A DNA stretch of 64,000 bases from Brachypodium distachyon (lineage: Eukaryota > Streptophyta > Magnoliopsida > Poales > Poaceae): positions 41,230,150 to 41,294,149 of the forward strand of contig NC_016134.3 in assembly GCF_000005505.3 (NCBI RefSeq), written 5' to 3'. Below, one piece after another: positions 25,830-37,808 of the stretch. The notes beneath the pieces were generated by a model, which made no database searches, had not been told where the DNA came from, and worked only from the letters and a program-made list of their open reading frames with translations. How positions within the stretch are numbered: position 1 is the first letter of the stretch; each line of letters starts with the position of its first letter. A program made the translations under genes and the position numbers.

Positions 25830-27228
25830 GAGTAAAGTCTGTTTTAAACCTTTTGCTCGTAGAGTGGGTCTAAATCGAACATTCACCTCTAAATCCCTGA
25901 AATTAACCCCCTAACCTTATCAATCCCGGCCGAATCTAACCTTAGACTCGTTTGGCAGGCCAGGAAAAAAGCGATCCTGACCAGGATTACTAACCCCTCT
26001 TATTATACCCACTGACATCGTTACCCCACGTATCATATTGGTCTTCTTCATCAAGCCCATTCAGCGCACGCTCTCCGTGGGGCACTTGTAGAGACAGCAT
26101 CGGCGGGTACACCACCACGTGCTCCTCCCTCGCCGCCGCCGACGACTTGGACACCCACTGCGTTTCGGGCAGCGACCGCCTCGCCGGCACTGACATTGCA
26201 ACTCAGGCCGTGTAACGCCTGCTTGTTCGACGATGCCTGCTCCTGTTTGTTCATCGAATCGGGAATGACGTGCTTCTTTTCTTGTTGACGCTCGTCGGGC
26301 CAGTGATTGGCTGCGGCTGCTTGAGCCCCAGCGGACCTGCTGGCGATCGAGGACGGGCGCGACGCGGAGGAGATGGCCCGCCGTGGACGCGTTCCGGGCA
26401 GATGCTGGTCCTGGAGGAGCTGATCCCCGCCAGCCATGAAGATTACCAGGCCGGCAAGTTCAAGATCATCTAAGTATGCTCCCCAATCCATTCCTTGCCT
26501 TCTTCCTGTTTGTGTTTTTGCCCACAAGGCCTAGATTTTGAATGCAATCGGTGAATAAATCCATGGCAGCGAGTTGGGTGTAGGATTTCAAGTTCGATTA
26601 GATGACACGGTGCTGGAGCACCTGCAGGGGCACCAGCACCACGGGGTGGACAAGGACGGGCGGCCGCCGGCTGGTGTACATCGAGAAGCTGGGCGCCATT
26701 GACACCACCAAGCTGTTGTAGGTGACCAGCATGGACCGCTACATCAGGTATCACGTCAAGATTTGGAGCGTGCCATCACCGTCAAGTTCCAGGCCTGCTC
26801 CATCGTCGCCAAGCGCCACGTCGACCAGAACACCACCTGACCACCATCCCTCGACGTCTTATACCCTCACTAATCAATCAACTCACCAGTCCTCAACGTC
26901 ACCAGCCTCGACCAAAGAGACCGTCATCAACCGCAATAAGTCCGCCTCCAAGCTCAAGCCGGTCGAATGATGGAGAGAAACCAAAGAAGGACATGAACTG
27001 AGCTTGAGGAAGAAGATCAATATGACACGTGGGATAATGATGTCAGTGAGTGTAATAAGAGGTGTTAGTAATTCCGGCCGGGATCGCTCTTTTCCTGGGC
27101 TGCCAAATGAGTCTAAGGTTAGATTCGACCGGGATCAATAAGGTTAGGGTGTTAATTTCAAGAATTTAGAGGTGAAGGTTCGATTTAGACACACTCTACA
27201 AGCACAAGGTTTAAAACGGACTTTACTC
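25830..27228. mobile_element. Pack-MULE (Mutator-like element) with captured SEC14-like exons
   Basis: Two long terminal inverted repeats of about 230 bp start GAGTAAAGT (25830) and end ACTTTACTC (27228). Their inner parts match as well, for example CGAATCTAACCTTAGACTC on the left against its complement near 27110-27130. The flanking 9-mers TTCTGGTTA (25821-25829) and TTCTCCTTA (27229-27237) agree at seven of nine positions. Copy 2 of the surrounding duplication carries the uninserted site. There is no transposase; the interior between the repeats is a gene fragment (separate entry). These are the defining features of a Pack-MULE. Confidence 0.92.
26343..26838 (+). pseudogene. SEC14-like (CRAL-TRIO, SFH-type) phosphatidylinositol transfer protein fragment
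   Basis: On the plus strand the pieces IEDGRDAEEMA, QMLVLEELIPASHEDYQAGKFK, GVDKDGRP, VYIEKLGAIDTTKLL, VTSMDRYIRYHVK and ITVKFQACSIVAKRHVDQ appear in the order found in plant Sec14/SFH proteins, which exchange phosphatidylinositol and phosphatidylcholine between membranes. The frame changes between VDAFR and QMLVLEEL and again inside DGRP-VYIEK, and a TAG follows TTKLL, so the copy cannot encode the protein. The exon-like blocks are joined by short sequences that may be introns. The fragment lies wholly between the MULE repeats. Which gene it came from is not known. Confidence 0.82.
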
Positions 27229-28997
27229 TTCTCCTTATCTGTTCTTCTTTGTTTTAAAAAAATGTTCTTCTTCTTCGTAGGCTGTAGGCAAAAGACGCGG
27301 TGGATTTCAGTTTAATGTTCACGCAGACGTGGTCATGTGTTGGCATGGTGGTCACGAAAAAGCCTGGATGTAGACGATCATTGACGTTGACAGCCTGACA
27401 CGATGGCAACCAGTGACGGTGGGATGTTAGGTTGATAGCTTCGGAGAGGTAAGGTGGCAACATGGTCGTTGCCAATCTTGGACAACAAAAGGGGCGACTC
27501 ATGCAATGGAGGATATGACCCTCAGATTGTAAGGAGGGAAAAGAAGGAATTCAAAAAAGGAGAAAGAAGACCAAACGCATGATCAACGGAGGGTTGTTAA
27601 ACTTTAGCAAAACTAAATGTCAGATATTTGGGCTAGGTCATACCATAGGTTGTGGCTCACAGAAAGGTACGTGAAGGTACTCTTTGTGACGCAAATCACG
27701 AAAGGCGAGTAACGATCGAAGGCTTCGTCAGACACAAGTATAGGCGACAATCATGCACATGCTGCAGATGTGAGCAAGTTAGTGAGAAGTTGATGTTTTT
27801 CTAGACCAATGGTTTTCACCTTTTTTCCGCTAGAAACATGCTTTATTAAATGACAAGGCATACACGAATTAACAACCATCTTTTTGCCCCAACTGTCGTT
27901 CTCTTGTGTGAGCCTCCAACCTGTGACTCGCTCAATCTCCCTTGCTTCTAACGGCCATTCTGGAGTTGGGATGCAGGGGGGTCTTGGATTTGCTTGTCTC
28001 ACGAAGTGACAAGTGCTTGTTTCTACCTAGGATTTTGGTTCTGGCTGTCGATGGCAAGTTGTTGTCGCGTTGATGGTTTCCAATAAGTTTTTCTTGACCC
28101 GAATCCATCTCGGTGATGCTCATTCCAACATTGGCGAGGGGCTCACGAGGACCGGTGTAGTCAGCATTCATCTAGATCTAGATGCTTGTCTAGGATATGT
28201 TACGATGATCGAAAGCCAAGGACTGGTCGGAGCGTCAGAGGTTTTTTTGTGGTGTACATGTGTGTTTGATCCGGCCACCATCTTCATTGCACCATGGAAG
28301 CACCAAGTCACTAGTAATAAAGGTGCAAAGGCATGTCGTGCCTTCACAACGGCAAGGCTAGGCTTATCTTGGTTGCATGAGCGAGGCAACATCATTATTT
28401 TGGTGTTTTGTTTTTGGACTCCGATACCATCTCGGCTCACTCTAATCCTTGAGATATTTTGCAGGTACATGAGGGGGTTGCCGACGGATGCATCCTCGGA
28501 GCGAGTCGATGAACATGAATCAAGGACTTGAAACTGCCCCCACAAGAATTTCTTCTCCAGGGCATTGGTCCCGGTAGACCATAATCTTTCACTAACTTCA
28601 CATTCGCAGGCAACAAGGAAGTTGGCCATAACGGAACAACAACATCGTGACATCGACTGTTCAGGTGGGGAAAAAAAGAGTTTGTGAAGAATTTGGTCGT
28701 ATTCTTTTGCTCTTGATAGAAGTTCTCTGTAGTGTTTGCAATGTTGGAGTTGTTTAATGAAGATCCTTGTTAATGCTATTAAACCGAGAAGATGAAAACA
28801 CTACTGTGCGCTAGTCATGCTTTTTATAAGGCAAGGACACCAAACTTTTCGCTTTGGGAGCTCACTGTATCAGTTCATGCTTTTCCCTAAAGCCTTGTCC
28901 AGTTGGCTGCTTCCCTAAACACAACGGAACCCAAGACAGTTTCAGACGAGTTTATCTTCAAAAAACAAGCTAGACTCGAAATAAGTTGTTTGATGAG

Positions 28998-31484
28998 CGC
29001 GTGTTCCTCCTTATCTGTTCTTCTTTGTAGCCGCCAGGAGCTAGGCGGAACCCTAACCGCCAAGAGCCTTCAGATCAACGTTTTTCTTCGGTTCCCCTCG
29101 TCTCCGACCGCCGATTAGACATCGGGTGACGAGGGGAACCATAAAACAACGTCTGGCTGCAGTTTGTCTATCTTCTTTGTGAGGTTTTGTGTCCTCGCGA
29201 CGGCGCCTTGGTGGAGAAGGCGACGGCGTATGGAGTAATAGTCTTCCGGCTCCCTCCTCTTCCTGGCGTAGTCAACACGATCTACTCCATGGAGCTAGCG
29301 GATCTCACGGTTTGTGTTTTTCCTTATTTTGGTCTTCTTTCTAGTCGGTTCGGCGACGAATCAACAGATCGACATCCTGCCTTGCAAGGGGTGCGTCCCC
29401 GGCCAGACTGCGTTCAACGATATTAGGTTCTCATCGGTTGCGGTGAGCAACTCATGCGGCTATTCAAAACCTATATGGTTAGTCCAGCTTGTGCAGCTTT
29501 AGTCTTATGCAATTTCATCACCGGAAACATGGAGAGTTTTCAATATACGGATGACGGATCAAGAGTTGTTTGCTTCAAAGAATCGTGATGTAACTTTTAG
29601 TTTCATTAGGGTTTTTGTTGTTGGTTTTTGTTTTAATTTCGATCACTTGTACTTTGTTTATTGAATCATAGGTTGAATCAATAAAGCCATATGTTTCTTA
29701 AAAAAACTGTTCTTCTTTGTTTTCAAAAAAAAAAACTATTCCTTCTTCGTAGGCTGTAGGCAAAAGACGCAGTGGATTTCAGTTTAAGGTTCACGCGGAC
29801 GTGGTCATGTGGTGGCACGGTGGTCACGAAAAAGCCTGTATGTAGACGATCATTGATGTTGATAGCCTGACACAATGGCAACCAGTGACGGTGGGATGTT
29901 TGGTTGGTAGCTTCGAGAGGTAAGGTGTCAACATGTTCGTTGCCAATCTTGCGCAACGAAAGAGGCGACTCATGCAATAGAGGATATGACCCTCAGATTG
30001 TAAGGAGGGAAACGCATGATGACCGGAGGGTTGTTAAACTTTAGCAAAACTTAATGTCAAATATTTGGGCTAGGTCCTACCATAGGTTGTGGCTTACAGA
30101 AAGGTGCGTGAAGGGACTCTTTGTGACGCAAATCACAAAAGTTGTGGCGAGTAACGATCGAAGGCTTCGTCAGGCACAAGTATGGGCGACAATCATGCAC
30201 ATGTTGCAGATGTGAGCAAGTTATGGAGAAGTTGATGTTTTTCTAGACCAATGGTTTTCACCTTTTTCGGCTAGAAAGATGCTTTATTAGATGACAAGGA
30301 ATATATGAATTAACAACCATCTTTTTGCCCCCAATTGTCGTTCTCTTGTGAGCCTCCAACCTGTGACTCGCTTCAATCTCCCTTGCCTCTAAGGGCCATT
30401 CTAGCGTCGGGAGGCAGGGGGGGCCTTGGATTTGCTTGTCTCACGAAGTGACAAATGCTTGTTTCTATCTAGGATTTTGGTTCTGGCTGTCAATGGCAAG
30501 TTGTTGTAGCGTTGATGGTTTCGAATAAGTTTTTCTTGACCCAAATTCATCTTGGTGATGCTCATTCCAGCATTGGCGAGGGGCTCATGAGGACTGGTGT
30601 AGTCGGCATTCATCCAGATCTAGCTGCTTGTCTAGGAGTATGTTACGATGGCCGAAAGCCAAGGACTGGTCGGAGAAGGCGAGCGTCAGAGATTTTTTGG
30701 TGTGTAGATGTGTGTTTGATCCGGCCACCATCTTCATTGCACCATGGAAGTGCCAAGTCAGCAGTAATAAAGGTGCAAAGGCATGTCGTGCCTTCACGAC
30801 GGCGTGGCTAGGTTTATCTCGTTGCATGAGCGAGGCAGCATCATTATTTTGGTGTTTTGTTCTTGGACTCCGATACCATCTCGGCTCACTCTATCCGGTG
30901 TTGACACGAATCCTTGAGATCTTTTGTAGGTACATGAGGGGGTTGTCGACGGATCCATATCCTCGGAGCGACCGCGATGAACATGGATCAAGGACTTGAA
31001 ACTGCCCCCGCAAGAATTTCTTCTCCAGGGCATTAGTCCCGGTAGACCATAATCTTTTACTAACTTCACATTCGCAGGCAACAACGAAGTTGGCCATAAC
31101 GGAACAACAGTGGCATCGTGACATCGACTGTTCAGTTGGAAAAAAGCAAAGAGTCTGTGAAAAATTTGGTTGTATTATTTTGCTCTTATTAGAAGTTCTC
31201 TGTGGTGTTTGCAATGTTGGAGTTGTTTAACGAAGATCCTTGTTAATGCTATTAAACCGAGAAGATGAAAACACTACCGTGCGCTAGTCATGCTTTTTAC
31301 GAGGCAAGGACAGTGAACTTTTCGCTTTGGGAACTCACTGTATGTCTGCGTCTTTCATCAGTTCATGCTTTCCCTAGAGCCTTGTCCAGTTGGCTGCTTC
31401 CCTAAACACAACTGAACCCAAGACAGTTTGAGACGAGTTTATCTTCAAAAAACAAGCTAGACTCGAAATAAGCTGTTTGATGAG
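28998..31484. repeat. Tandem duplication, copy 2 (interrupted by a retroposed transcript)
   Basis: Second copy of the unit. Its first bases (CGCGTGTTCCTCCTTATCTG) represent the site where the Pack-MULE inserted in copy 1, still empty here. The copy is interrupted by a 678-bp retroposed sequence and then continues from 29721. Without the insertion and its duplication it is about 1.8 kb. Similarity to copy 1 ends at TTTGATGAG (31484). Confidence 0.85.
29029..29706 (+). mobile_element. Retroposed transcript (processed pseudogene or SINE-like) with poly(A) tail and target duplication
   Basis: The insert is flanked by an exact 14-bp target duplication, CTGTTCTTCTTTGT (29015-29028 and 29707-29720). 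It ends with a run of A residues (29700-29706), and a canonical AATAAA signal lies at 29680-29685, 15 bp before the tail. These are marks of LINE-driven reverse transcription of an mRNA. The sequence begins with a GC-rich leader-like part (GCCGCCAGGAGCTAGGCGG) and includes short open frames at 29187-29426 and 29314-29502, but I recognise no protein. It is absent from copy 1 of the duplication. Confidence 0.82.
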
Positions 31485-32378
31485 ATCAAAGGAAAACACT
31501 GCTCCCCCACAAGAATACGGGACGACGTAGCCAGCAATGAGCCGTACGTTTTAGCGGGCAGAAAGAAGGCGAAGGCTGCACGCATGAACAACCACAGCTG
31601 CGCGCGGACAAAGTTGCGCATCCCAGCAATGACGCAAAACAAAACGAAATTACCTTCCACGTTGAACTACGGAACCATCCATCCGTCCGTCCATCGATCA
31701 ATCCACAGCGAAGGAAGGGAATCGATCGATTGCTCTCGTGAGAAAGTTCCCGAGCCAGTTTCCCCACCAAACCCCAAGCTGGCACGCAACCCTGACAGCT
31801 ACCGCTAACAACACGCTCTCAGAGAGAGCACACGATGACACGATCATTACCAAACTCGCAACGACTCTGGAGTCCGGACTCCCGAGCCATCTCTTCACCT
31901 TCGATCGCGACGACTGAATATGCATACAGTAGTTAACCAATTTGGAGTGAATCACATGCCCATTTCACTACACAAGTCCCAGTCCCGTCCAGTTCAAGTG
32001 CAAGCTACTATAGCTACTACTCCAATCTTGCTACAAATTAATTAATTAATCAGATAATGAAATGTGCCTGTTCTTCAATCTTGCTACTACTACTACCTAG
32101 TAGTGGTACATCTTGCAGCAACATGCATGCATTTCCATCGATACTAAAATATCCCCCATGGGAACAACATCGGCGTCTAGTAATTCTATGTACAAGCTAA
32201 TCTAGGTACGTATTGCACTAGATCGAGCTGAGCTAAGCTCCTAACAACCACTACCAATTAAAGAATAGCGCAGAGCATGCATGCATCGGGGTTTCTTGGG
32301 CACCACACTGCATGTTCCCTGCGTTGCACATCCGTATATGTACCTGTTACCTTGGCGAACTGAACAATTGGGATCACG
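31485..32378. other. Intergenic / STAY-GREEN 3' region
   Basis: Mixed sequence. The part next to 32379 is probably the 3' UTR of the minus-strand SGR gene. No other feature is supported. Confidence 0.5.
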
Positions 32379-33640
32379 TCACTGCGGCATCTGCCCCTGG
32401 CCGGCGTCGGCCATGTCCTGCTCGTGCGGCCAGGGGATGAGGCTGTCGGGCGGGAAGCAGCAGTCGCACTGGCCCGCGCACCGCCGCGGCCAGTCGCCTG
32501 CCGCCGCTGCCGACGGCATCATCTGCTCGTCCGCGGTGGCGGCGGCGGCGGCATCGGCGATGTCGGTGGGGATGTCTCCAACAGCTTCGTCGTCGGCCGG
32601 CGCAGCGGCGTCGCGGAGCGGGCCCCAGCACTCGACGCGGTTGAAGCGTGGGAGGTTGGAGTGGAAGTAGACCCACACCGTGGCCTCCTCCAGCTCCGGG
32701 TGCCGGCTGAACAGGCTGCCGTCGCCGTGCACGAACGCCTTCAGAACCTGCGCGCGCCGCCCGGAAACAGAGTCAGACGTCGGCAACAAAATAATGGTGA
32801 CTGATAGACACGCCGACACTTTGTTACTGACAAAGTGTCAAATGATGCTCGATTACTTTGTCGTGGCCCCAGATTCTTGGAACAAAAGTTGGTTCCGTGG
32901 TCCAAATCTAAAACGAGCCTAATTATCATGTCTGTGGCCGTACGTATACAGTGTTTGAGTGACAAACACAAACGGCGTACTTGCGTTCAGAAAAAAAAAA
33001 CACAAACGGCGTGCTGCGTATGTACGTACGTACCACGGGGAGCTCCTTACGGAAGATGTAGTAGCGGAGGCCGGCGATGAGGTCGAGGAGAAAGTGGCCG
33101 CCGGAGATGTGGCAGTGGACGTGGAGCGACATGGATCCGCGGACCTTCTTCCACTCGGCCACCACCTCGTCCCGCTGCAGCCTGTTGTACCAGCCCTGCA
33201 GCTGGGCGGCGTTGATGGTGTGCGACACCGCCAGCGTCAGCCGCGCCGTCACGTCGCTGTGGGTCAGCGTGTACGTCCGGGGCAGCTTCCCCGGGTGCTT
33301 CGCCTCCGCGTCGTCCACGCCCAGGAACAGCACCTTCAGCTTCGACGCCTCGAAGATCGCCGGCCCGAACAGCCGCGCCGTGATCTGCAATCCAGCCAGC
33401 CATGACAGAAACAGAGCAACCCAAATCATGAACAGAACCTATAAGAGAACCATGTGAATTAAGCAAGAATTGATGGACGGTTGATTGATTTACCGGCACG
33501 ACGCGTCGGCTCCGCCGCCCGAGCACGAGCACGGATCCCGCGGGAGCGTGCCGGCTCCGGCGCTGCCGTTGCTTCTGCAGCTGTTTGAGCTGTGACAGCG
33601 GGAGCAGGGACATGGTGGAAGCGGCAGCGGTGGTCGCCAT
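32379..33640 (-). CDS. SGR: STAY-GREEN (SGR/NYE1), magnesium dechelatase
   Basis: Three exons on the minus strand: 33640-33494, 33384-33034, 32747-32379, GT/AG borders, all phase 0, giving 288 aa (rice SGR 274 aa). The protein removes Mg from chlorophyll a to give pheophytin a, the first committed step of chlorophyll breakdown in senescence, in the chloroplast. The basic Ser/Arg-rich N-terminus (about 49 residues) looks like a transit peptide. Exon 2 encodes the conserved core: RLFGPAIFEASKLKVLFLGV, LPRTYTLTHSDVTARLTLAV and SLHVHCHISGGHFLLDL. Exon 3 carries VLKAFVHGDG, HPELEEATVWVYFHSNLP and the C-terminal cysteine-rich motif PRRCAGQCDCCFPPDSLIP, which fits the SGR pattern P-x3-C-x3-C-x-CC-F-P-x5-P. 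An acidic Ala-rich linker precedes that motif and accounts for the extra length. It is the orthologue of Mendel's I locus. The frame is intact. Confidence 0.96.
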
Positions 33641-35009
33641 GCCTGCCTACTAGTACTAGCTCGCTCCCCTTTCAGGCTTCCTCCTCACCTCGGAGTCGGA
33701 CCAAAACTAGATGCTAAAGCAGGGCCGGCAAAGGAAACCTATGATGAAGCAGCTAGGTCGCCGGCTAGATAACCGGCGGGGAGAGGCGAGGCACGTACTA
33801 GTAGCTTGCACGCCTCAACCGGAAGCAATCAGCGACCAGATTCAGCAGTCTGTAATCTAATCTAATCTAATCTAATCTAAAAGGGGAAAGCAAAGATTCA
33901 GCAGTCTAGGAGATGCAGGTTGGCCGGGTCGAGTTGCGTCGCGTGTGCGTGCGGGCACAGGGGAGCTTCGCTTCTTGGTTTTCCGTCGTCGTTATTCCCC
34001 CACTGGCCGGCTAGCTAAGCGAGATACTGATTGGCTCGAGTCGGTCAGCTCGAGTTATAGAGGAGCGGTTAAGGCTGGGGGTCAAGGGTTCGCTGTAGGT
34101 GGTGGTGGAGTGAAAGGTCGGGAAACGTCGCGGTTGTTGTGTGCGGGGGACGGGCAATGGCCCCGGGTTTCTCTCCGTCTCTCCTCGGCGCCGGGCGGAA
34201 CAGGGATAAGAGAGCGGCAAGGTGTGGCGTGTCGGGGACCGGGAGCTCGAGCATCGATCGATCCATCCATCGACCTGCGATGACTCGGCGCGTCGGTCGG
34301 TGTGTGCCGTGGCGTGGGAAAAGGAGGGACGAACGCCTGGACGTGTACGTGTTGCAGGGCTGGCAGCTGGCGGCTGTTCAGTGGTGGGATTAGCACATGT
34401 TTTTTCGGCAGTGTGGTAGCTTCGTGTCGCCAACAATGGCGTGACACGTTCTGATCTCCGGCCCCACACGCCATACTCATATGTGATATGATTTTCTTTT
34501 CCGCAAAATATGATGTTTTATTCCTTGTACTTCTTCCGCCTATGGCTCGGGTTCCTACACAGTGCGCACACACAAAAAGGACATAGTACATGAGCTAGGG
34601 ACGGGATTTAGGATATTTTTTTAAAGTTAAACAACTGTTTTGAACTGTTCTTTTTTTTTAAAACGATCTAAAAGGATAGAGTTGTCTATTATTTAGTTAG
34701 AGATGAGTCGATATGCTTGACCTTAGGTTTTAATCCGATGACAGCTAGAAGAGGGGATAGCGTGGATAATCCTCAGATCTTAATTCAACCGCTCAAAAAT
34801 ATCAAGTGAGATTTAATGCAATTTGCTTAAAAATCAAACAACTAAGAAATAGAAACACTCTTATTTATTTGGTTTTGCTATGTCTAAATCACCTTATTTT
34901 TAGTTAGGGATCTGATTGTGTTTTAAGATTCGGAATGAGCAAAAGAGAGAGAGAGGAGTGGAGATGGTGTGCAAATGCTAATCAGATTTGTTACGTTGAT
35001 TAAAATTTA
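33641..35009. promoter_or_regulatory. STAY-GREEN upstream region
   Basis: Sequence upstream of the SGR start codon, including a GC-rich part (33900-34460) that is open in several frames without family similarity. I could not assign a TATA box or senescence-linked NAC/ABRE sites with confidence. Confidence 0.35.
33853..33880. repeat. (TAATC)n short tandem repeat upstream of SGR
   Basis: Five and a half uninterrupted TAATC units, about 210 bp upstream of the SGR start codon; it may be polymorphic. Confidence 0.9.
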
Positions 35010-35146
35010 CTCCCTCCGTTCCATATCTTAAATTTGCTTAAAAATGGATGTATCTATTCCTACAAAGTGCCTAGATACATGTAATATTTCGACAAGAATT
35101 ATTTTTTTGGAAAAACGTTTCGACAAGAATTATGCAACGGAGGGAA
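35010..35146. mobile_element. Stowaway MITE with a short internal duplication
   Basis: Starts CTCCCTCCGTTCCATATC after a TA (35008-35009) and ends CAACGGAGGGAA before a TA (35147-35148). A segment TTTCGACAAGAATTAT occurs twice near its right end (about 35087 and 35118), making it longer than its relatives. Confidence 0.8.
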
Positions 35147-37778
35147 TAGGATATTTTGCTTAAAAATCAGGTGGCCAGGCATGGCCATACCCTTATGTGT
35201 CAAGCTCCATAGAAGTGGTAGAAACATGTAATCTATGGCACAATGATTGATTGGAGTTGACAAACTACTTACCAAGATGTTTTTTAGCGGAAGTCAGTAA
35301 CTTAAGTTGTTGTTCCACACACGATTCCAGTGGTACGTGGAGTAAGGATACTTCACAGTTGCTTGATTACAAGTTTGGCGTATATACGGTCATTTGACTG
35401 AATCTCTGCAGTGCGACAAGTTTGTATCGGTCAAACAAAAGAAATGCGGTGGTTTTGATTTCTCTCTGTCTGGCTTAACAAGGAACAGTCATCACGGTTA
35501 AACACCGCCCATATACGGCCATGCAAGTCCGAGGACAGAAATAAAAACAAAAGCCTTTCTTTCACCAAGATCTCCATTCTTACGGAGTAACACAAATTCA
35601 GCGATCCAGCATGTGTAATTTTGGCACCCCGGCGCCGGCGCGTGCCTGTTGCTGTCGCTCACAGGGAATTAAGGAACGTTGGCTTCCAAGTTCCAAGCTA
35701 CTAGGCTGGCTGCACGCACGGCGCCTGACGACTCGGGTGATCGAGGACGGGACTGGGCAACGTGGACGTGCGTGCCAAGCTTTTGCGTGATGCTTACAAG
35801 GCACGGCGAGCTGCTCGATCGTGTGGCTGCTGGGGGTTCTCTCTCCCGGACGGCCGGCTCCGATCGAGACGCGATTTCTTTTGAGTTTTAGGCGTTGGTC
35901 CACGTATGTCCGGTCCGCCCGCCGCCCTCGCGGCCGACGGCGACGGCGACGCGGAGCGATCCATTTCTCTACGAAACGTTGCGCGTGCTATATATATACG
36001 TAGCTCGGTCGCGCGCTTGTCTTGTCCCGGCGTGCGGCGAACACGTGTTTCGCCGGCACCGGGCGTTTCGCGGTAACTAATCCGGCTTGGGTCGCTTTCG
36101 ATTTTACTCTTCGACGATAAAAATGGGCTCACAAAGAATAAAACCAAACTGTGTGTGTGCTTGAAAAACGATATGCATCGTTGTGGTAGTGTCTGCGATG
36201 AATGCATAACACTGTCATTCGTGGATGGAGCATCTTCTCTTTAAGATGCCCCTTCCGATCCGTAAAATGTCACCCATTTTTTACTAAATTAATACAAATT
36301 TTGTACGAAACGAGCGATATTTTTTATGAATCGGAAGAGATAGTTATGTATGTTATGAGGCAGGAACAATAACGACATAGTGCATCCATACTGAAATCAG
36401 GAGACCAGGGGATTCTCAAACTCCCGTTGTACAACACACATCATTGGGGCTATTTGATGTGTATGATTTGGGACATGGATGGCGTAGATTATGCAGATAT
36501 TACATCTCTACTTTTATTATCAGTGAAATTTTTATACGGAGTAGTATATATAAAAGTAGTGCCAAATCCGCAACAAGGCTCACAACAATGATTGGTCCAT
36601 TTCAACTCCTTCAAGCAACGGTCCATCTATTTGCCGCTAAATAGGCTACCTTGTGAAATGGACCAAACACTTGACACTTCACCTTCTTTTTTTTTTTGAG
36701 GGCGGATGTGACACTTCAACTTTTTTGTGGTTATTGCTGGGTCAACAAATGTTGTCCTGTTGGGCTTTTTTTTTTCCGGGTGTCCTGTTGGGCTTTGCTA
36801 GTGGTGCGAAAACTTCCTCGTTTCCTGATATATTCAGCCTGCTATCTCAAACACATTTTGTTGTTGTTGCGAAAATGCTATCTCAAAAACAAAAGTGGAA
36901 ATCTTCTACTGCTACTGGGTGGACCTAGGATGTCAACCGCCCATCACCGTTGGGATTAGTGATCTTTGTTTTGCCAGATGTTCACGAGTCAAAATCAGAA
37001 GAGATTAGTTACATTTTCACATCCTCTAATCTATAATTTTTATAAAGTTCATCCCCACTAAGTGTAGTTAATGTTTGCAAGCTCAAAACACATGCTTCCA
37101 CGTCATCCAAATTGTTTCTTCCCTTGGATCTCATTTTGATGGCTGGGATTTAGTCCCTCACGTGGTTGTGCGTTTCTTGATGCTAATTAGCCTGGCCCAA
37201 TTACTGATTCTCCTATTCTTCTGTATCTCCAGGGCCCAAAGGCCGAGCGAAGGAGCAGTGACCCAAAAAACAAACAAACGCTCGGGTCTGTCCAAAACCA
37301 CAAGACGCTCGGCTGCACCCAAAAAAAAGAAAAAAAACACGCCGTAACTCCTTCTGCCGCAGGGGAAAGGCGGATTCGCGCTGCTGGCCGGCCTGCCAGC
37401 CGTCTGAGCAGTCTCTCAACGGCTCCATCGCCGCCACCGTGGCCCGTCGGATGTCCTCCCATCTTTCAGGTAGCCGCCGCTTTTATTTCTCTTCTACTCC
37501 ATCTCCAATCTGTCTGCATGACCTGCCTCAGAATGTGAAGAGGTACTCCGTCGATGTTAATTATTTTCATCGGCTTGGTGTCATATGAGACACCTTCGTG
37601 ACCTCTTCTCGTCCAATTGCTGTGGTTGTCTGCGCCTCGTGGTGTTTGCCGGAGTGACGAAATTCCCCTTGCTTCGTTCGAGCACTCCACGAGTTTGTAG
37701 TTCATCCATTATGATTATCATTGATCCCCACTAAGATTTTTATTCTTTTACATATGGACAGATTTGTTGCTCTTTGAG
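35147..37778. other. Intergenic region, probably including Helitron body
   Basis: No gene recognised. The right part must include the body of the Helitron ending at 37808, but I could not place its 5' end. G-box-centred near-palindrome GGCGAACACGTGTTTCGCC at 36036-36054 is noted without a linked gene. Confidence 0.35.
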
Positions 37779-37808
37779 TCCCGCAACAACGCGCGGGATA
37801 TCCACTAG
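37779..37808 (+). mobile_element. Helitron 3' terminus
   Basis: A hairpin with stems TCCCGC (37779-37784) and GCGGGA (37793-37798) is followed after six bases by CTAG (37805-37808) and a host T. This is the 3' end signature of a Helitron, a different family from the one ending at 15718. The matching 5' end was not found, so the element's extent is unknown. Confidence 0.7.

Larger units (their letters stand above)
25814..28997. repeat. Tandem duplication, copy 1 (interrupted by a Pack-MULE)
   Basis: The unit starts CGCGTGTT and ends TTTGATGAG. It is directly repeated by copy 2 (28998-31484) with high but imperfect similarity throughout, for example AGGCTGTAGGCAAAAGACGC at 27280 and 29753. Five bases (ATGAG) directly left of copy 1 equal the last five bases of the unit, the junction microhomology expected of a tandem duplication. 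Without the 1,399-bp Pack-MULE and its 9-bp duplication this copy is about 1.78 kb. I recognise no coding function in the unit, and open frames in the two copies do not stay aligned. Confidence 0.85.

Noticed and set aside
27254..31214. The 1.8-kb repeats as two LTRs of one retrotransposon
   Set aside because: The copies are directly adjacent with no internal region, lack TG...CA ends, and the sequence between them is explained by a retroposed insert inside copy 2.
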